From Verrucosispora sp. WMMD573 (lineage in GTDB: Bacteria; Actinomycetota; Actinomycetes; Mycobacteriales; Micromonosporaceae): a stretch of 64,000 bases of DNA. Below are positions 8,718 through 17,995 of this stretch, piece by piece. Both the position numbers and the translations under genes were made by a program. Position 1 is the first letter of the stretch; every line of letters starts with the position of its first letter. The DNA is taken from assembly GCF_027497175.1 (NCBI RefSeq), contig NZ_CP114901.1, positions 3,906,001 to 3,970,000 on the forward strand. Direction: 5' to 3'. The notes under the pieces are model-generated. The model was given only the letters and a program-made list of their open reading frames with translations, was not told the origin of the DNA and searched no databases.

Positions 8718-11700
8718 GTGAGGCGCTGTTGGAGGCGGGGGCGATCCTGCCTGGCGGTGAGGCGCAGACCGGACGTGATGTGGTGACCGCACGTCGCTAC
8801 ACCCATCCGGCGCTCACCGATCGCACTGTCGTCCGTCTGGCCGGGGCGACCCTGGGCGTGGCTGAGGATCTGTCGATGGAATTCCTCGGGTTCAGCCGTA
8901 CCGCCGAACCGACGCCGGTGGGCACCGCCCGGCGGCAGTCGCTCGGGTTCCCGGCCTGGGCCCTGATCAATGATCCGGCTAATGGTCGGCACGCACTGGC
9001 AATGGTCAAGGACATGGCCCGGCTCGCCCGAACCGCCGCCTCCAAGCCGGGTAACGCCCGCGAGGGTTACCAGCAGCTTGCTGCCCGGCTGGGTGCGGCG
9101 GCGCCGCACTTCCTGCCGACGTTCTGGGAGGAGGCCGGGCGGGCGTTCCGCGCCGCCGACAACCCACGGATGGCCGGCGGCTGCTTCGCGGAAGCCCGTC
9201 GGGCCGAACAGGTGCACGGCCTGACAGTGGACGAGGAGCGGCTGCGGGAGGTGCACCTGGAGTTCGCCTTCGCCGGTGCGCTGACGGCGAAGATGCTGAC
9301 CGAGTACTCCCGCGCGGTCGCGACGCGGCGGCCGGCGCCTGAGGCATACGAGCTGGTGCGGACTCTGGCCATTCGTCGCGTCGCTGGGGGGCTGGCGCCG
9401 TACGCCGGGATGGCCGAGGATCTCCGGCGGCTGGCGAAGGCGGCCGGCGTGGACGCCGAGGAGCAGGCCGAGGCGGTGATCCGGCAGCTGCTGGCGTTCC
9501 CCGCGATGACCCGATCGAGCGAGGCGGTGTGGAAGGCGTACCGCAAACCGCTGACGCGGCTGGCCAGGCGTGATCCGGCGGTGCGCATGCGGTTGGTGGA
9601 GATTCTCCCCGAGCCGCCCGGCTGGTCCACCGACGTCACCGATTTCTGGCTGGAGCTGCTGGACGCGGCAGGCACGCTCGATCTGCTACGTGACGAGGCG
9701 GCGACGGTGTCTGCGGCGCGGTGGCTGGAGCGGCTGATGGCGCTGCGAGAGCGGCGTAGCCGGCGCCGTTGTGAGCGGCTGATCCGTGTCGTGGCGGACC
9801 TAGTGCCGCGGCTACGGGCGGAGGGCCGGCCGGTGACGTTGTGGAGCGACTTCGCTCACCGGGCCGACCTGGACATTCTCGACGTGTGCCTCGCTGGTGA
9901 GGTGCCGGTGGTGATCGACACCGACAGCGGTGCGTTCAACGTGTCTGCCTGGGTGCACGACGTCGGTTCCGGCCGGCGGGACCTACGCGTCGTGGCCGCC
10001 GACCCCCGGTGTCGACCCTTGTTGGCACGGGGTGCCGAAACTGCCCTGTCGGAGCTGCACGACAAGCAGGGGTCGGGGCCGCTGCCGGCGCGGTTGGTCA
10101 CCGAAACGCTGGGCACGGCCGGCGTGCGGGAGGTGCTGTCCGAGCTGCTCGTCGAGCGGGCTGCCCGGGTGCCGGAGGGCACCCTGATCGGCTTGGACGA
10201 GGCGCTGTCCCAGCTCGCGGCCGTGTGGTCGCCCGCCGGTGTGGCGTTGGCACCGGATGCGTTCACCGCCTTGGCGCGGGTTGACGTGCCTGCGGTCCTC
10301 GCCCGGTCGATGCGGGCCGGCCTGGCCGCGGAGCTGTCCTGGCCGGAGTACGAGCAGGTGGCCGAGGACAAGGTTGGCCGACGTTTCGGCGACGGTTGGC
10401 CGCAGCTGGTGGTGCACGACAACCGGACGGCGCACGTGGTCGACGTCGACGGCCCGACCAGTGAACACATCTTCCGGTATCCGCGCGAGGACAGCCCATA
10501 CGCGCGTAACTCCTACGCCGACACCAGTTGCCGGCTGGTCAACGGGCAACTTCTGGTCACTTGGTACACCACCGGCGGTCGGCTCGCCGGCTACTGGTCG
10601 GCCGACCCGGACGAGCTGATCGACCCCGGCCAACCGACCGACCACGCCCTGTGGGGCCGCCGGTCGCTGTCGTTGCCGTTGCCCGATGGCGCGACGACCA
10701 CGGGTGGTCGGCCCTGGCACGCCGGGGACACCCGTAGTCCGGCCGCGACGTATCCGGTCGCATGCGACGGCGTTTCGTTCTGGCGATACGAACGGCCCAC
10801 CAACCCGATGGTCGGTGAGCGGCGTTGGCGGGAGTACGACCCGGCGACGGGCGAGGGCGGCCGGTACAGCCTGCCCGCGTTCTTCACCGCCGACCTGCCC
10901 TCCGGCGCGACCCTCGTCGCTGACCTGTGCGAGTTGCGGCCGGCGCCGGCCCAGTTCGCCTCGTCGCCGCTGGGCTGGCGCGACGGGTTGGTCGGGTGGC
11001 GGGTGACCCGCCTGCCGGACGGCACGCAGGTGGGGGAGGGGGTCGACGGACGGCAGGTGTCCTGGCATCCGGGCGCGGTTCGGGCCAGCCGCAACCCGTT
11101 CCACGGCGACGCGCTGGTCGCCGGCCTGCGGCTGCCGGGTAGCGACGTCGTGCTACCGGTGACCGGGCGGCCCCATCACCGGGCCGAGTTGGAGCTGACC
11201 GTGTGGAGTGCCGACGGCCGAGAACCGGTGGACCGGTGCCGACCCTCCCGGTACCTTCCGCCGCTGGCCTGGTGGCATGCGCTGGGCCCCCGTGATGCGC
11301 CGGGTTCGGCCCGGCTGCGGCGGCTCGACGCCGCCGACGCGGCCCGGTTGATGGCGATCGACGACTCCGTCACGAAGTCCACCGAGATCAACGCGGTGGC
11401 GCTGGCCATCGTCACCGAGGTGCTGACGGAGGTGACCGACCCGGTGCTACGTACCGTCGTGGCGGAGAAGGTGGTGCGCGCGGTACGGCTGCGCCGGCGG
11501 CTTGAAGGGCTGCCGCAGCTGTTGGCGACCGATCCGGTCGTCGAGGCCCCGGTCGAAGGCGTCGCCGATGATCTGTTGCGCACCGCTTGGTCGGGGTTGT
11601 TGCCGAGGGAACGGTTCACCTACTACGGCGGCAGCGCCGGGACGCGGCGGGAGATCCTTCGACAGGTCACCGCGGTCGCCGACCTCCTTGCGGACGGGAC

Positions 11701-13444
11701 AGCCGAGGAGGTGCCGCAGGCCAGTCCCACGTGGGTGGATGCGCTCGGCGGGCTCGGGGCCCTGGCCATCCGCGCCGCCGCGCCAGTCACCGCTGAGCAG
11801 GAGCGCCAAGCGCTGACCCAGTTGCTGTCCACCCTGGCCGGTACCGTTCTGGCCGACCCGGCGCACGCGGTGCGGGTCCTCACCGCGGCGTGGGACGAGG
11901 CGCCTCCGGAGAACCACCGGGTCGTTCAGCGCGTCGATGCCCAGGTCACGGTGCTGCTGCCGGAACATGGCCCCACCTGGTACGCCGGGCGGAGCAAGCA
12001 GTGGCGCCGCACCGCCGTGCAGCTGGCCCCGGACGGGCGGTTCACTCCGCCGCCTGGGGCCACGATCGAGGCGGAGACCGCCACGGCGGGCTGGCGCGGC
12101 GCTGATCGGATCAGGGTGTTCTGCCGGTTGCTCGCCGAGCACGGCCCGGCCCCATGGCGCCCGGAATGCGTCGACGACCTGGTGCGGCGCACCGGAATGA
12201 CGCGAGCGGAGGCCGGATTATTGCTGGCTGGTCTTCCCGGCATCGACGAATGGCAGGCGAACTTCCTCACCGCCGACCAGCGGCGCGTCCTCGGGGTGAA
12301 CAGCACCCAGGCGCGCACCGCCCGCGAGGCGTTGAAGTCTCTGTCGTACGGGCAACGGATCGCACTGGTGGACGCGGCGATGCCGCGGGACCCGGCCGAT
12401 CTGTGGCAGAAGGGTCCGGACGTCGACCGCCTCGCAATGGCATGGCTGGCACTGCGCGGTACCCGCGTGGTGATCGGCGAGAAGTTGCTCGCCGACGCCA
12501 CCCGCATCCTGCCTACGACACGAGCGGCCGACATCCTGCAGACGATCGCCGAGCCGGCTACCGGAAGCTGGCTGACCACCGACGGGGAAAGCCGGCCCGG
12601 CGACTGGGGCCGACTGGATACCACCACCATGGGCGGAACCCCCTTCGACGGCAATCACCTGTACGGGTGCACGGTGGCGCTGCTGTGGCTGGCCTACGAG
12701 CTGCCGTGGGGTGACCCGATGCGTGACGCTCTGCCCCGGGCTCAGGAGTTGCTGCGGCAGCGGCTGCGCAACCCGCGGCTGCTGATCGGCGCGGGGCGAC
12801 ACGAGGTGGACGAGCCGCCCCAGGTGGGACCGGCGCTGGTGGCCGGACACGCCTTCGGGGACACCGTGGTGCACCATCTCGCCCCGGCCCTGATCAGCGG
12901 ACCGCAGGACCCGGCGATCGGCTTCATCCCCGGGCCGATCGCCGACACACTGCGGCTGGTGCTCTCACCGGACCTCATCGCTGTGCTGTCCACCCCCGAC
13001 GGCGCCAGCGGCGAACACCGCGACCCGCGGGTCAGCGCACCCGACCTGGTCGACGCTGTCGCAGCGCACACCGGCCTCGACCGGGACCAGGCCGGCTACT
13101 ACCTGCAACTGCTCGCCCTGCCGCACCCCACCGACGTCAACGTGCGGACCTGGAACGCGTGGAAGCCCGCCACCCTCAAGCAGGCCCAGACGGCTCTGCT
13201 CGACTCAGGGCTGGTGGTGGCGGGCAAGCGGGAACGTGCCGGTCGTGGCGTCTTTCTGCCCGGCGGCTGGCTCGCGGCAAAGACTCCCAACCCACCCATG
13301 GAGGTCTGGAAGCAGCCGCTGTACCTGTCCCTCAACGGGTTGACTCTGGTCACCCGTCCCACGCCCGAGCTGTTCCGCGCGGCATGGGACCGGGTGACCG
13401 CCGGCGACAACCCGCGCTACCTCGACCTGCAGGAGAAGGCGTGA
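8714..13444 (+). CDS. 1576-aa cassette protein with predicted beta-propeller-like middle
   Basis: Very large soluble protein with no signal peptide, starting at a GTG that overlaps the previous stop. Roughly residues 1-550 are helical and rich in Arg, Leu and Ala, like repeat scaffolds. About 560-850 contains repeated beta segments with W, G and D turns (H-V-V-D-V-D-G, L-L-V-T-W-Y-T-T-G-G, L-S-L-P-L-P-D-G), suggesting a beta-propeller or similar sensor. The rest returns to helices, ending with winged-helix-like text near 1450-1530. I recognise no enzyme motif. It is the largest partner in a gene set whose other members are a DUF4132 protein, a MoxR ATPase, a VWA protein and a SWIM protein. 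A role as recognition scaffold or substrate-binding subunit is inference from position. Confidence 0.7.
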   Translation: MSEALLEAGAILPGGEAQTGRDVVTARRYTHPALTDRTVVRLAGATLGVAEDLSMEFLGFSRTAEPTPVGTARRQSLGFPAWALINDPANGRHALAMVKDMARLARTAASKPGNAREGYQQLAARLGAAAPHFLPTFWEEAGRAFRAADNPRMAGGCFAEARRAEQVHGLTVDEERLREVHLEFAFAGALTAKMLTEYSRAVATRRPAPEAYELVRTLAIRRVAGGLAPYAGMAEDLRRLAKAAGVDAEEQAEAVIRQLLAFPAMTRSSEAVWKAYRKPLTRLARRDPAVRMRLVEILPEPPGWSTDVTDFWLELLDAAGTLDLLRDEAATVSAARWLERLMALRERRSRRRCERLIRVVADLVPRLRAEGRPVTLWSDFAHRADLDILDVCLAGEVPVVIDTDSGAFNVSAWVHDVGSGRRDLRVVAADPRCRPLLARGAETALSELHDKQGSGPLPARLVTETLGTAGVREVLSELLVERAARVPEGTLIGLDEALSQLAAVWSPAGVALAPDAFTALARVDVPAVLARSMRAGLAAELSWPEYEQVAEDKVGRRFGDGWPQLVVHDNRTAHVVDVDGPTSEHIFRYPREDSPYARNSYADTSCRLVNGQLLVTWYTTGGRLAGYWSADPDELIDPGQPTDHALWGRRSLSLPLPDGATTTGGRPWHAGDTRSPAATYPVACDGVSFWRYERPTNPMVGERRWREYDPATGEGGRYSLPAFFTADLPSGATLVADLCELRPAPAQFASSPLGWRDGLVGWRVTRLPDGTQVGEGVDGRQVSWHPGAVRASRNPFHGDALVAGLRLPGSDVVLPVTGRPHHRAELELTVWSADGREPVDRCRPSRYLPPLAWWHALGPRDAPGSARLRRLDAADAARLMAIDDSVTKSTEINAVALAIVTEVLTEVTDPVLRTVVAEKVVRAVRLRRRLEGLPQLLATDPVVEAPVEGVADDLLRTAWSGLLPRERFTYYGGSAGTRREILRQVTAVADLLADGTAEEVPQASPTWVDALGGLGALAIRAAAPVTAEQERQALTQLLSTLAGTVLADPAHAVRVLTAAWDEAPPENHRVVQRVDAQVTVLLPEHGPTWYAGRSKQWRRTAVQLAPDGRFTPPPGATIEAETATAGWRGADRIRVFCRLLAEHGPAPWRPECVDDLVRRTGMTRAEAGLLLAGLPGIDEWQANFLTADQRRVLGVNSTQARTAREALKSLSYGQRIALVDAAMPRDPADLWQKGPDVDRLAMAWLALRGTRVVIGEKLLADATRILPTTRAADILQTIAEPATGSWLTTDGESRPGDWGRLDTTTMGGTPFDGNHLYGCTVALLWLAYELPWGDPMRDALPRAQELLRQRLRNPRLLIGAGRHEVDEPPQVGPALVAGHAFGDTVVHHLAPALISGPQDPAIGFIPGPIADTLRLVLSPDLIAVLSTPDGASGEHRDPRVSAPDLVDAVAAHTGLDRDQAGYYLQLLALPHPTDVNVRTWNAWKPATLKQAQTALLDSGLVVAGKRERAGRGVFLPGGWLAAKTPNPPMEVWKQPLYLSLNGLTLVTRPTPELFRAAWDRVTAGDNPRYLDLQEKA

Positions 13445-14556
13445 ACGCCCGACAGATCGACCCGCCGGAGCACCTGTACGCCGACGAGCTGGCGTACCTG
13501 GCCGCCGCCGACCGTGGCCCCCGCCCGCCCGGCTGGCGGCTGACCCCCCGGGCGGCGGTCACGTTCATCGCCGGCTCCGCCGGTCGCCCCGTGCCGGGCC
13601 CCGACGGGCGCCAGGTCACCATCGCACCGAAGTTCGTGGGGGAACGGGACCTGGTCGAGCGGTGTGTGGTGACCCTGGCCGGAGAACGGGGCCTGCTGCT
13701 CGTCGGCGAACCGGGCACCGCCAAGTCGATGCTGTCCGAGCTGCTCGCCGCTGCCGTCTGCGGCACCAGTGCCCTGGCCGTACAGGGCACGGCCGGCACC
13801 ACTGAGGAACAGCTACGCTACGGCTGGAACTACGCGCTCCTGCTGGCCAAGGGACCGTCCCGGGAGGCACTGGTGCCCTCGCCGGTGCTCACCGCGATGA
13901 CCACCGGCGCCGTCGCCCGGATCGAGGAGATCACCCGCTGCCTGCCCGAGGTGCAGGACGCGCTGGTGTCGATCCTGTCCGACCGACGGTTGGTCCTGCC
14001 CGAACTCGCCGACGACTCCGTCGCCTACGCCGCTCCTGGCTTCTGCGTCATCGCCACAGCCAACCTGCGGGACCGGGGTGTGTCCGAGATGTCCGCGGCG
14101 TTGAAACGGCGGTTCAACTTCGAGGTGGTACCGCCGATCGCCGACTTCGACGCCGAGGTCGCCCTCGTCACCCGGCAGGCCCGGGCCGCCGTGGAACGGG
14201 TCGGAGCCGCGTACACCGTGGACGAGGCGGTGCTGGAAACCCTGGTGACCGCCTTCCGCGACCTGCGTACCGGCAGCACCGTCGAGGGCTGGGAGGTGGA
14301 ACGCCCGTCCTCGGTCATGAGCACTGCCGAGGCGGTCGCCGTCGCCGCGTCGATCTGCCTGTCCACCGCGTACCTGCCCGGCCCGGACCCGTTGTCGCTG
14401 CTCCCCGGGCACTTGGTGGGCGTCGTGCGGAAGGACGACCCGGCCGACCACGCCCGGCTGCTGGCGTACTGGGACGGCGCCCTGCGCCGCCGCGCCGAGG
14501 CCGGCGGCCGGATGTGGCGTCAGCTATGGGAACAGCGCGATGTCCTGCATGACTGA
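13441..14556 (+). CDS. MoxR-family AAA+ ATPase (YehL-like)
   Basis: 371 residues from the GTG at 13441, which overlaps the previous stop by GTGA. The Walker A motif G-E-P-G-T-A-K-S is at 89-96. The Walker B position reads A-R-I-E-E-I-T-R (about 159-166), with Glu in place of the usual Asp before the catalytic Glu. Sensor 1 is A-T-A-N-L-R at about 205-210, and M-S-A-A-L-K-R-R-F-N-F is the arginine-finger region. This layout is that of MoxR ATPases, which work as hexameric remodelling chaperones with VWA-domain partners; the VWA partner is the next gene. In E. coli the counterpart is YehL. The 3' end overlaps the next gene by 17 bp. Confidence 0.9.
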   Translation: MNARQIDPPEHLYADELAYLAAADRGPRPPGWRLTPRAAVTFIAGSAGRPVPGPDGRQVTIAPKFVGERDLVERCVVTLAGERGLLLVGEPGTAKSMLSELLAAAVCGTSALAVQGTAGTTEEQLRYGWNYALLLAKGPSREALVPSPVLTAMTTGAVARIEEITRCLPEVQDALVSILSDRRLVLPELADDSVAYAAPGFCVIATANLRDRGVSEMSAALKRRFNFEVVPPIADFDAEVALVTRQARAAVERVGAAYTVDEAVLETLVTAFRDLRTGSTVEGWEVERPSSVMSTAEAVAVAASICLSTAYLPGPDPLSLLPGHLVGVVRKDDPADHARLLAYWDGALRRRAEAGGRMWRQLWEQRDVLHD

Positions 14557-17500
14557 TGACAGCACGGCTGAGGACCCGCGCGCCGCCATTGCACGTCTCA
14601 CCGACACAGGCCGTGTCACCCTGATCGGAGTGCGGCACCACTCGCCGGTACTCGCCTCCGCGATCCCCGCCCTGCTGGACGCGGCCCACCCGGACGCGGT
14701 GCTGGTCGAGCTGCCCGCCGACATGCAGCCGTGGCTGACCTGGCTGGCGCACCCCGACACCCAGGCGCCGGTCGCCCTCGCCGCCGCCAGCGGTGACGAG
14801 GGCGGACCGCTCGCCTTCTACCCGTTCGCCGATTTCTCCCCGGAGTTGGCCGCGCTGCGGTGGGCACAACGGCGAGGCGTGCCGGCCCACTGCTGCGATC
14901 TTCCGCTGAGCGACCCGGCGTGGCAGGAACGCCCGGCGGCCGTCGGGCCGCGGGTGAGCGGGTACGCGGACACTGTGCAGGCCACCCTGACCGGTCGGAC
15001 CGGAGACGACCTGTGGGACCGCTGGGTCGAGGCGGCGGCCCCAGGATCACCGCCCGAAGCGGTACGCCGATCGGCGCTGGCGGTCGGCTGGGCGCTCCGC
15101 GCCGATGCCGCCGGAGGCATCGGCGCCCTCGACCAGCGGCGCGAGGCGTGGATGCGACAGCGCATCGCGGAAACCTCCGGCCGCCTCGCCGTCGTCGTCG
15201 GCGCCTTCCACGCCCCCGCCCTGACCACACCGGCTCACCCGGCGGCCACCACACCTCCCATACCCGACGTCGGGGGGTCGCGACGAACCCCGCTCATCTC
15301 TTTGGTGCCGTACTCGTTCGACCTGCTCGACGCGCGGTCCGGATATCCCGCCGGGATCCGCGACCCTCGCTGGCAGCAGGCTGTCCACGACGCGTACGCC
15401 GATTCCACCGCGCTGGCCGCCCACCTGCGCAGCTTCGCCGTCGAGATCACCCGGCACCTGCGGGACCAGGGACACCCCGCCGGGCCGGCCGAGGCCGCCG
15501 AGATCACCCGACTCGCCCACGACCTCGCCCACCTGCGGAACCTGCCCGCCGCCGGGCGCGGCGAACTCGTCGAAGCAGTGCAGACCGTCCTCGCCCAGGG
15601 CGAGCCGGCCGGCCGGGGGCGAGCGGTCGCCGCCGCGATGCAGCACACCCTGATCGGACAGCACCGCGGTCAGCCCTGCCCTGAGACACCCGTGTGCGGG
15701 TTGACTCCCGCGACCACAGCTCTGCTGCGGCAGCTGCGCCTGCCCGGTCCCGGTGACCCGCCCCGCACCGTTCGGCTTGATCCACTGCGTACTCCACTCG
15801 ACCGGCGACGAGAGGCCGCCCTGCAGCGACTGCTCGCCTGTCAGGTGCCCTACGCCGAGCCTGCCGAGACCACCACGGACGAAACGCTCACCACCCGCTG
15901 GCGGCTGCACTGGCAGCCCGGCACCGACGCCGGGCTCGCCGCCGCCGGCTCACACGGCGTCACCCTCGCCCAAGCCGCCGCGGGCATGCTGAACACCCGG
16001 CGTCGCCGAGAGCTGGCCGACGGCGGCCCCACCGCCGCGCAGGCTGTCGCCGGGCTCGCCCGCGCCGCCACCTGCGGCCTACCCGACGCCGTCGACGTCC
16101 GCCTCGCCGACCTGCACACCGCCGTGACCGACACCGCCACCCTCGCCGAACTCGCCACCGCCGGCCGCCTGCTCCAGCGGCTGCGAAGTGGGCACATCCC
16201 CGCCACCCCGACACCACCGACCGGCCTCGACGAGCACCTGACACACCTGCACGCCGCGGCAGTCCGCGCCATCGACGGGCTCGGCGGATCCACCGACCCC
16301 GGGGACGCCCGCGCTCTGCTCGACCTCGTCCGGCATGCCGACGACAGCGGCCACCTGCTGCGGCTCAGCCAGGCTGTCAACTGCCTCGCCCGCGACGGCT
16401 CACCACTGATGCGGGGAGCGGCCCACGCCGTCCAAGTGCTACTCGGCCTCGCCGCCCCGGACGCGTTCGGCGCGGTCCTGGCATCCTGGACAGAGATGCC
16501 CGCCGCCGAATGCACCGACCGACTCCGCGGAGCGCTCACCCTCGCCGGCGCCCTGCTCGAAACCGGCGGGGACACGCTGGCTCCGCTACTGGACACCATC
16601 GACGGCTGGGACGACGACCACTTCATCCGCCGGCTGCCCGCGCTGCGGGGCGGGTTCGACGCGTTGAGCCCCGCCGATCGGGACCGTCTCCTGGATACCG
16701 TCCGTCACCGCATCGGCGACGTCGACGAGACGATGACCGTCTCACCAGGGCTACTCGCCGACTGGCTCGCCGCCGACCAGTCCGGCCGGCAGGCCCTGAC
16801 CGCCCTCGGGCTGCCCCTGGGCGGAGCAGACCACACCGCCAAGTGGTCGGCTCCACCACCGCCCCCGGTGGAACCCCGCCCGGCTTCCCGACCGCACACG
16901 CTGCCCGCCGCGCAGCGCTGGCGACTGCTGCTCGGCCGCCGCGCCGACGACCTGCCACCGCACGCCCGCCGGCTCGCCACCGCCCTCGATGAGCTGTACG
17001 GCAGCGGCTGGGGAGAAGGCTCCCACACCATCACCGGACCGGTCGGCGGACGACAATCCGCATACCCGCAGGTGCGTGAGTGGGCCGACGACCTCGAAGC
17101 GCTGTTCGGCGCCGCGGTACGCGACGAGGTGCTCGCCCGCGCCGCCGAACGCGGACGGGCCGATGCCCTGCTCACCATCGCACCCGAAGACGTCCGACCC
17201 TCGGTGGAACTGTTGCACACTGTCCTGGCCCTGGCCGGCGGGCTCCCCGAGGCGCGACTCAACCGACTGCGCCCACTCGTGGCCAGGCTCGTCGACGAGC
17301 TGACCGCCCAGCTAGCCCGGGAGATCCGGCCGGCACTGACCGGGCTTGCCACACCACGACGCAGCCGTCGACCCAGCGGACGCCTCGACCTCGGCGCCAC
17401 GGTGCACGCCAACCTGCACACCGCACACCTCGACTCCCGCGGCGCGGTGCAGCTGCGCCCCGAACGGTTCATCTTCCGCAGCCGCGGTCGGCGCAGTGCC

Positions 17501-17995
17501 GGTTGGCAGATCATCCTCCTCGTCGACGTGTCCGGGTCGATGGAGCCGTCCACGATCTGGGCGGCGCTGACCGCGTCCGTCCTCGCCGGCGTGCCGACCC
17601 TACGAACCCACTTCGTCACCTTCTCCACCGAAGTGGTCGACCTGACCGACCGGGTCGCTGACCCACTCAGCCTCCTGTTGGAGATCAGCGTGGGTGGCGG
17701 TACCCACATCGCCGCCGCCCTGCGCTACGCCCGGCAGCTCGTCACCACCCCCAGCCGCAGCCTCGTCGTGCTGGTCAGCGACTTCGAAGAGGGGCACTCC
17801 ATCGGCGGACTTCTGGCAGCCACCCGGGCGCTCGCCGACGACGGGGTCACCCTGCTCGGTTGCGCCAGCCTCGACGACGGGGGTCGACCCCGCTACAGCA
17901 CCGCCGTCGCCGGGCAGCTGGTGGCCGCCGGGATGCCCGTCGCCGCGCTGAGCCCCACTGAACTGGCCCGTTGGATCGGAGATCAGGTCCGATGA
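14540..17995 (+). CDS. DUF5682 N-terminal domain fused to a C-terminal VWA domain
   Basis: 1151 residues. The N-terminal ~250 begin with V-T-L-I-G-V-R-H-H-S-P, then V-L-V-E-L-P-A-D and A-F-Y-P-F-A-D-F-S-P-E; this H-H-S-P opening is typical of DUF5682, distantly TraB/ChaN-like. A long helical middle follows. The last ~165 residues are a VWA domain: I-L-L-V-D-V-S-G-S-M at about 991-1000 (MIDAS D-x-S-x-S), G-G-G-T-H-I for the second metal-site Thr, and L-V-V-L-V-S-D-F-E-E-G for the third. VWA proteins act as metal-dependent adaptors for MoxR ATPases, and the ATPase is encoded immediately upstream. The start could also be the ATG three codons later (14549). The 3' end overlaps the SWIM gene by ATGA. 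Confidence 0.87.
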   Translation: MSCMTDDSTAEDPRAAIARLTDTGRVTLIGVRHHSPVLASAIPALLDAAHPDAVLVELPADMQPWLTWLAHPDTQAPVALAAASGDEGGPLAFYPFADFSPELAALRWAQRRGVPAHCCDLPLSDPAWQERPAAVGPRVSGYADTVQATLTGRTGDDLWDRWVEAAAPGSPPEAVRRSALAVGWALRADAAGGIGALDQRREAWMRQRIAETSGRLAVVVGAFHAPALTTPAHPAATTPPIPDVGGSRRTPLISLVPYSFDLLDARSGYPAGIRDPRWQQAVHDAYADSTALAAHLRSFAVEITRHLRDQGHPAGPAEAAEITRLAHDLAHLRNLPAAGRGELVEAVQTVLAQGEPAGRGRAVAAAMQHTLIGQHRGQPCPETPVCGLTPATTALLRQLRLPGPGDPPRTVRLDPLRTPLDRRREAALQRLLACQVPYAEPAETTTDETLTTRWRLHWQPGTDAGLAAAGSHGVTLAQAAAGMLNTRRRRELADGGPTAAQAVAGLARAATCGLPDAVDVRLADLHTAVTDTATLAELATAGRLLQRLRSGHIPATPTPPTGLDEHLTHLHAAAVRAIDGLGGSTDPGDARALLDLVRHADDSGHLLRLSQAVNCLARDGSPLMRGAAHAVQVLLGLAAPDAFGAVLASWTEMPAAECTDRLRGALTLAGALLETGGDTLAPLLDTIDGWDDDHFIRRLPALRGGFDALSPADRDRLLDTVRHRIGDVDETMTVSPGLLADWLAADQSGRQALTALGLPLGGADHTAKWSAPPPPPVEPRPASRPHTLPAAQRWRLLLGRRADDLPPHARRLATALDELYGSGWGEGSHTITGPVGGRQSAYPQVREWADDLEALFGAAVRDEVLARAAERGRADALLTIAPEDVRPSVELLHTVLALAGGLPEARLNRLRPLVARLVDELTAQLAREIRPALTGLATPRRSRRPSGRLDLGATVHANLHTAHLDSRGAVQLRPERFIFRSRGRRSAGWQIILLVDVSGSMEPSTIWAALTASVLAGVPTLRTHFVTFSTEVVDLTDRVADPLSLLLEISVGGGTHIAAALRYARQLVTTPSRSLVVLVSDFEEGHSIGGLLAATRALADDGVTLLGCASLDDGGRPRYSTAVAGQLVAAGMPVAALSPTELARWIGDQVR

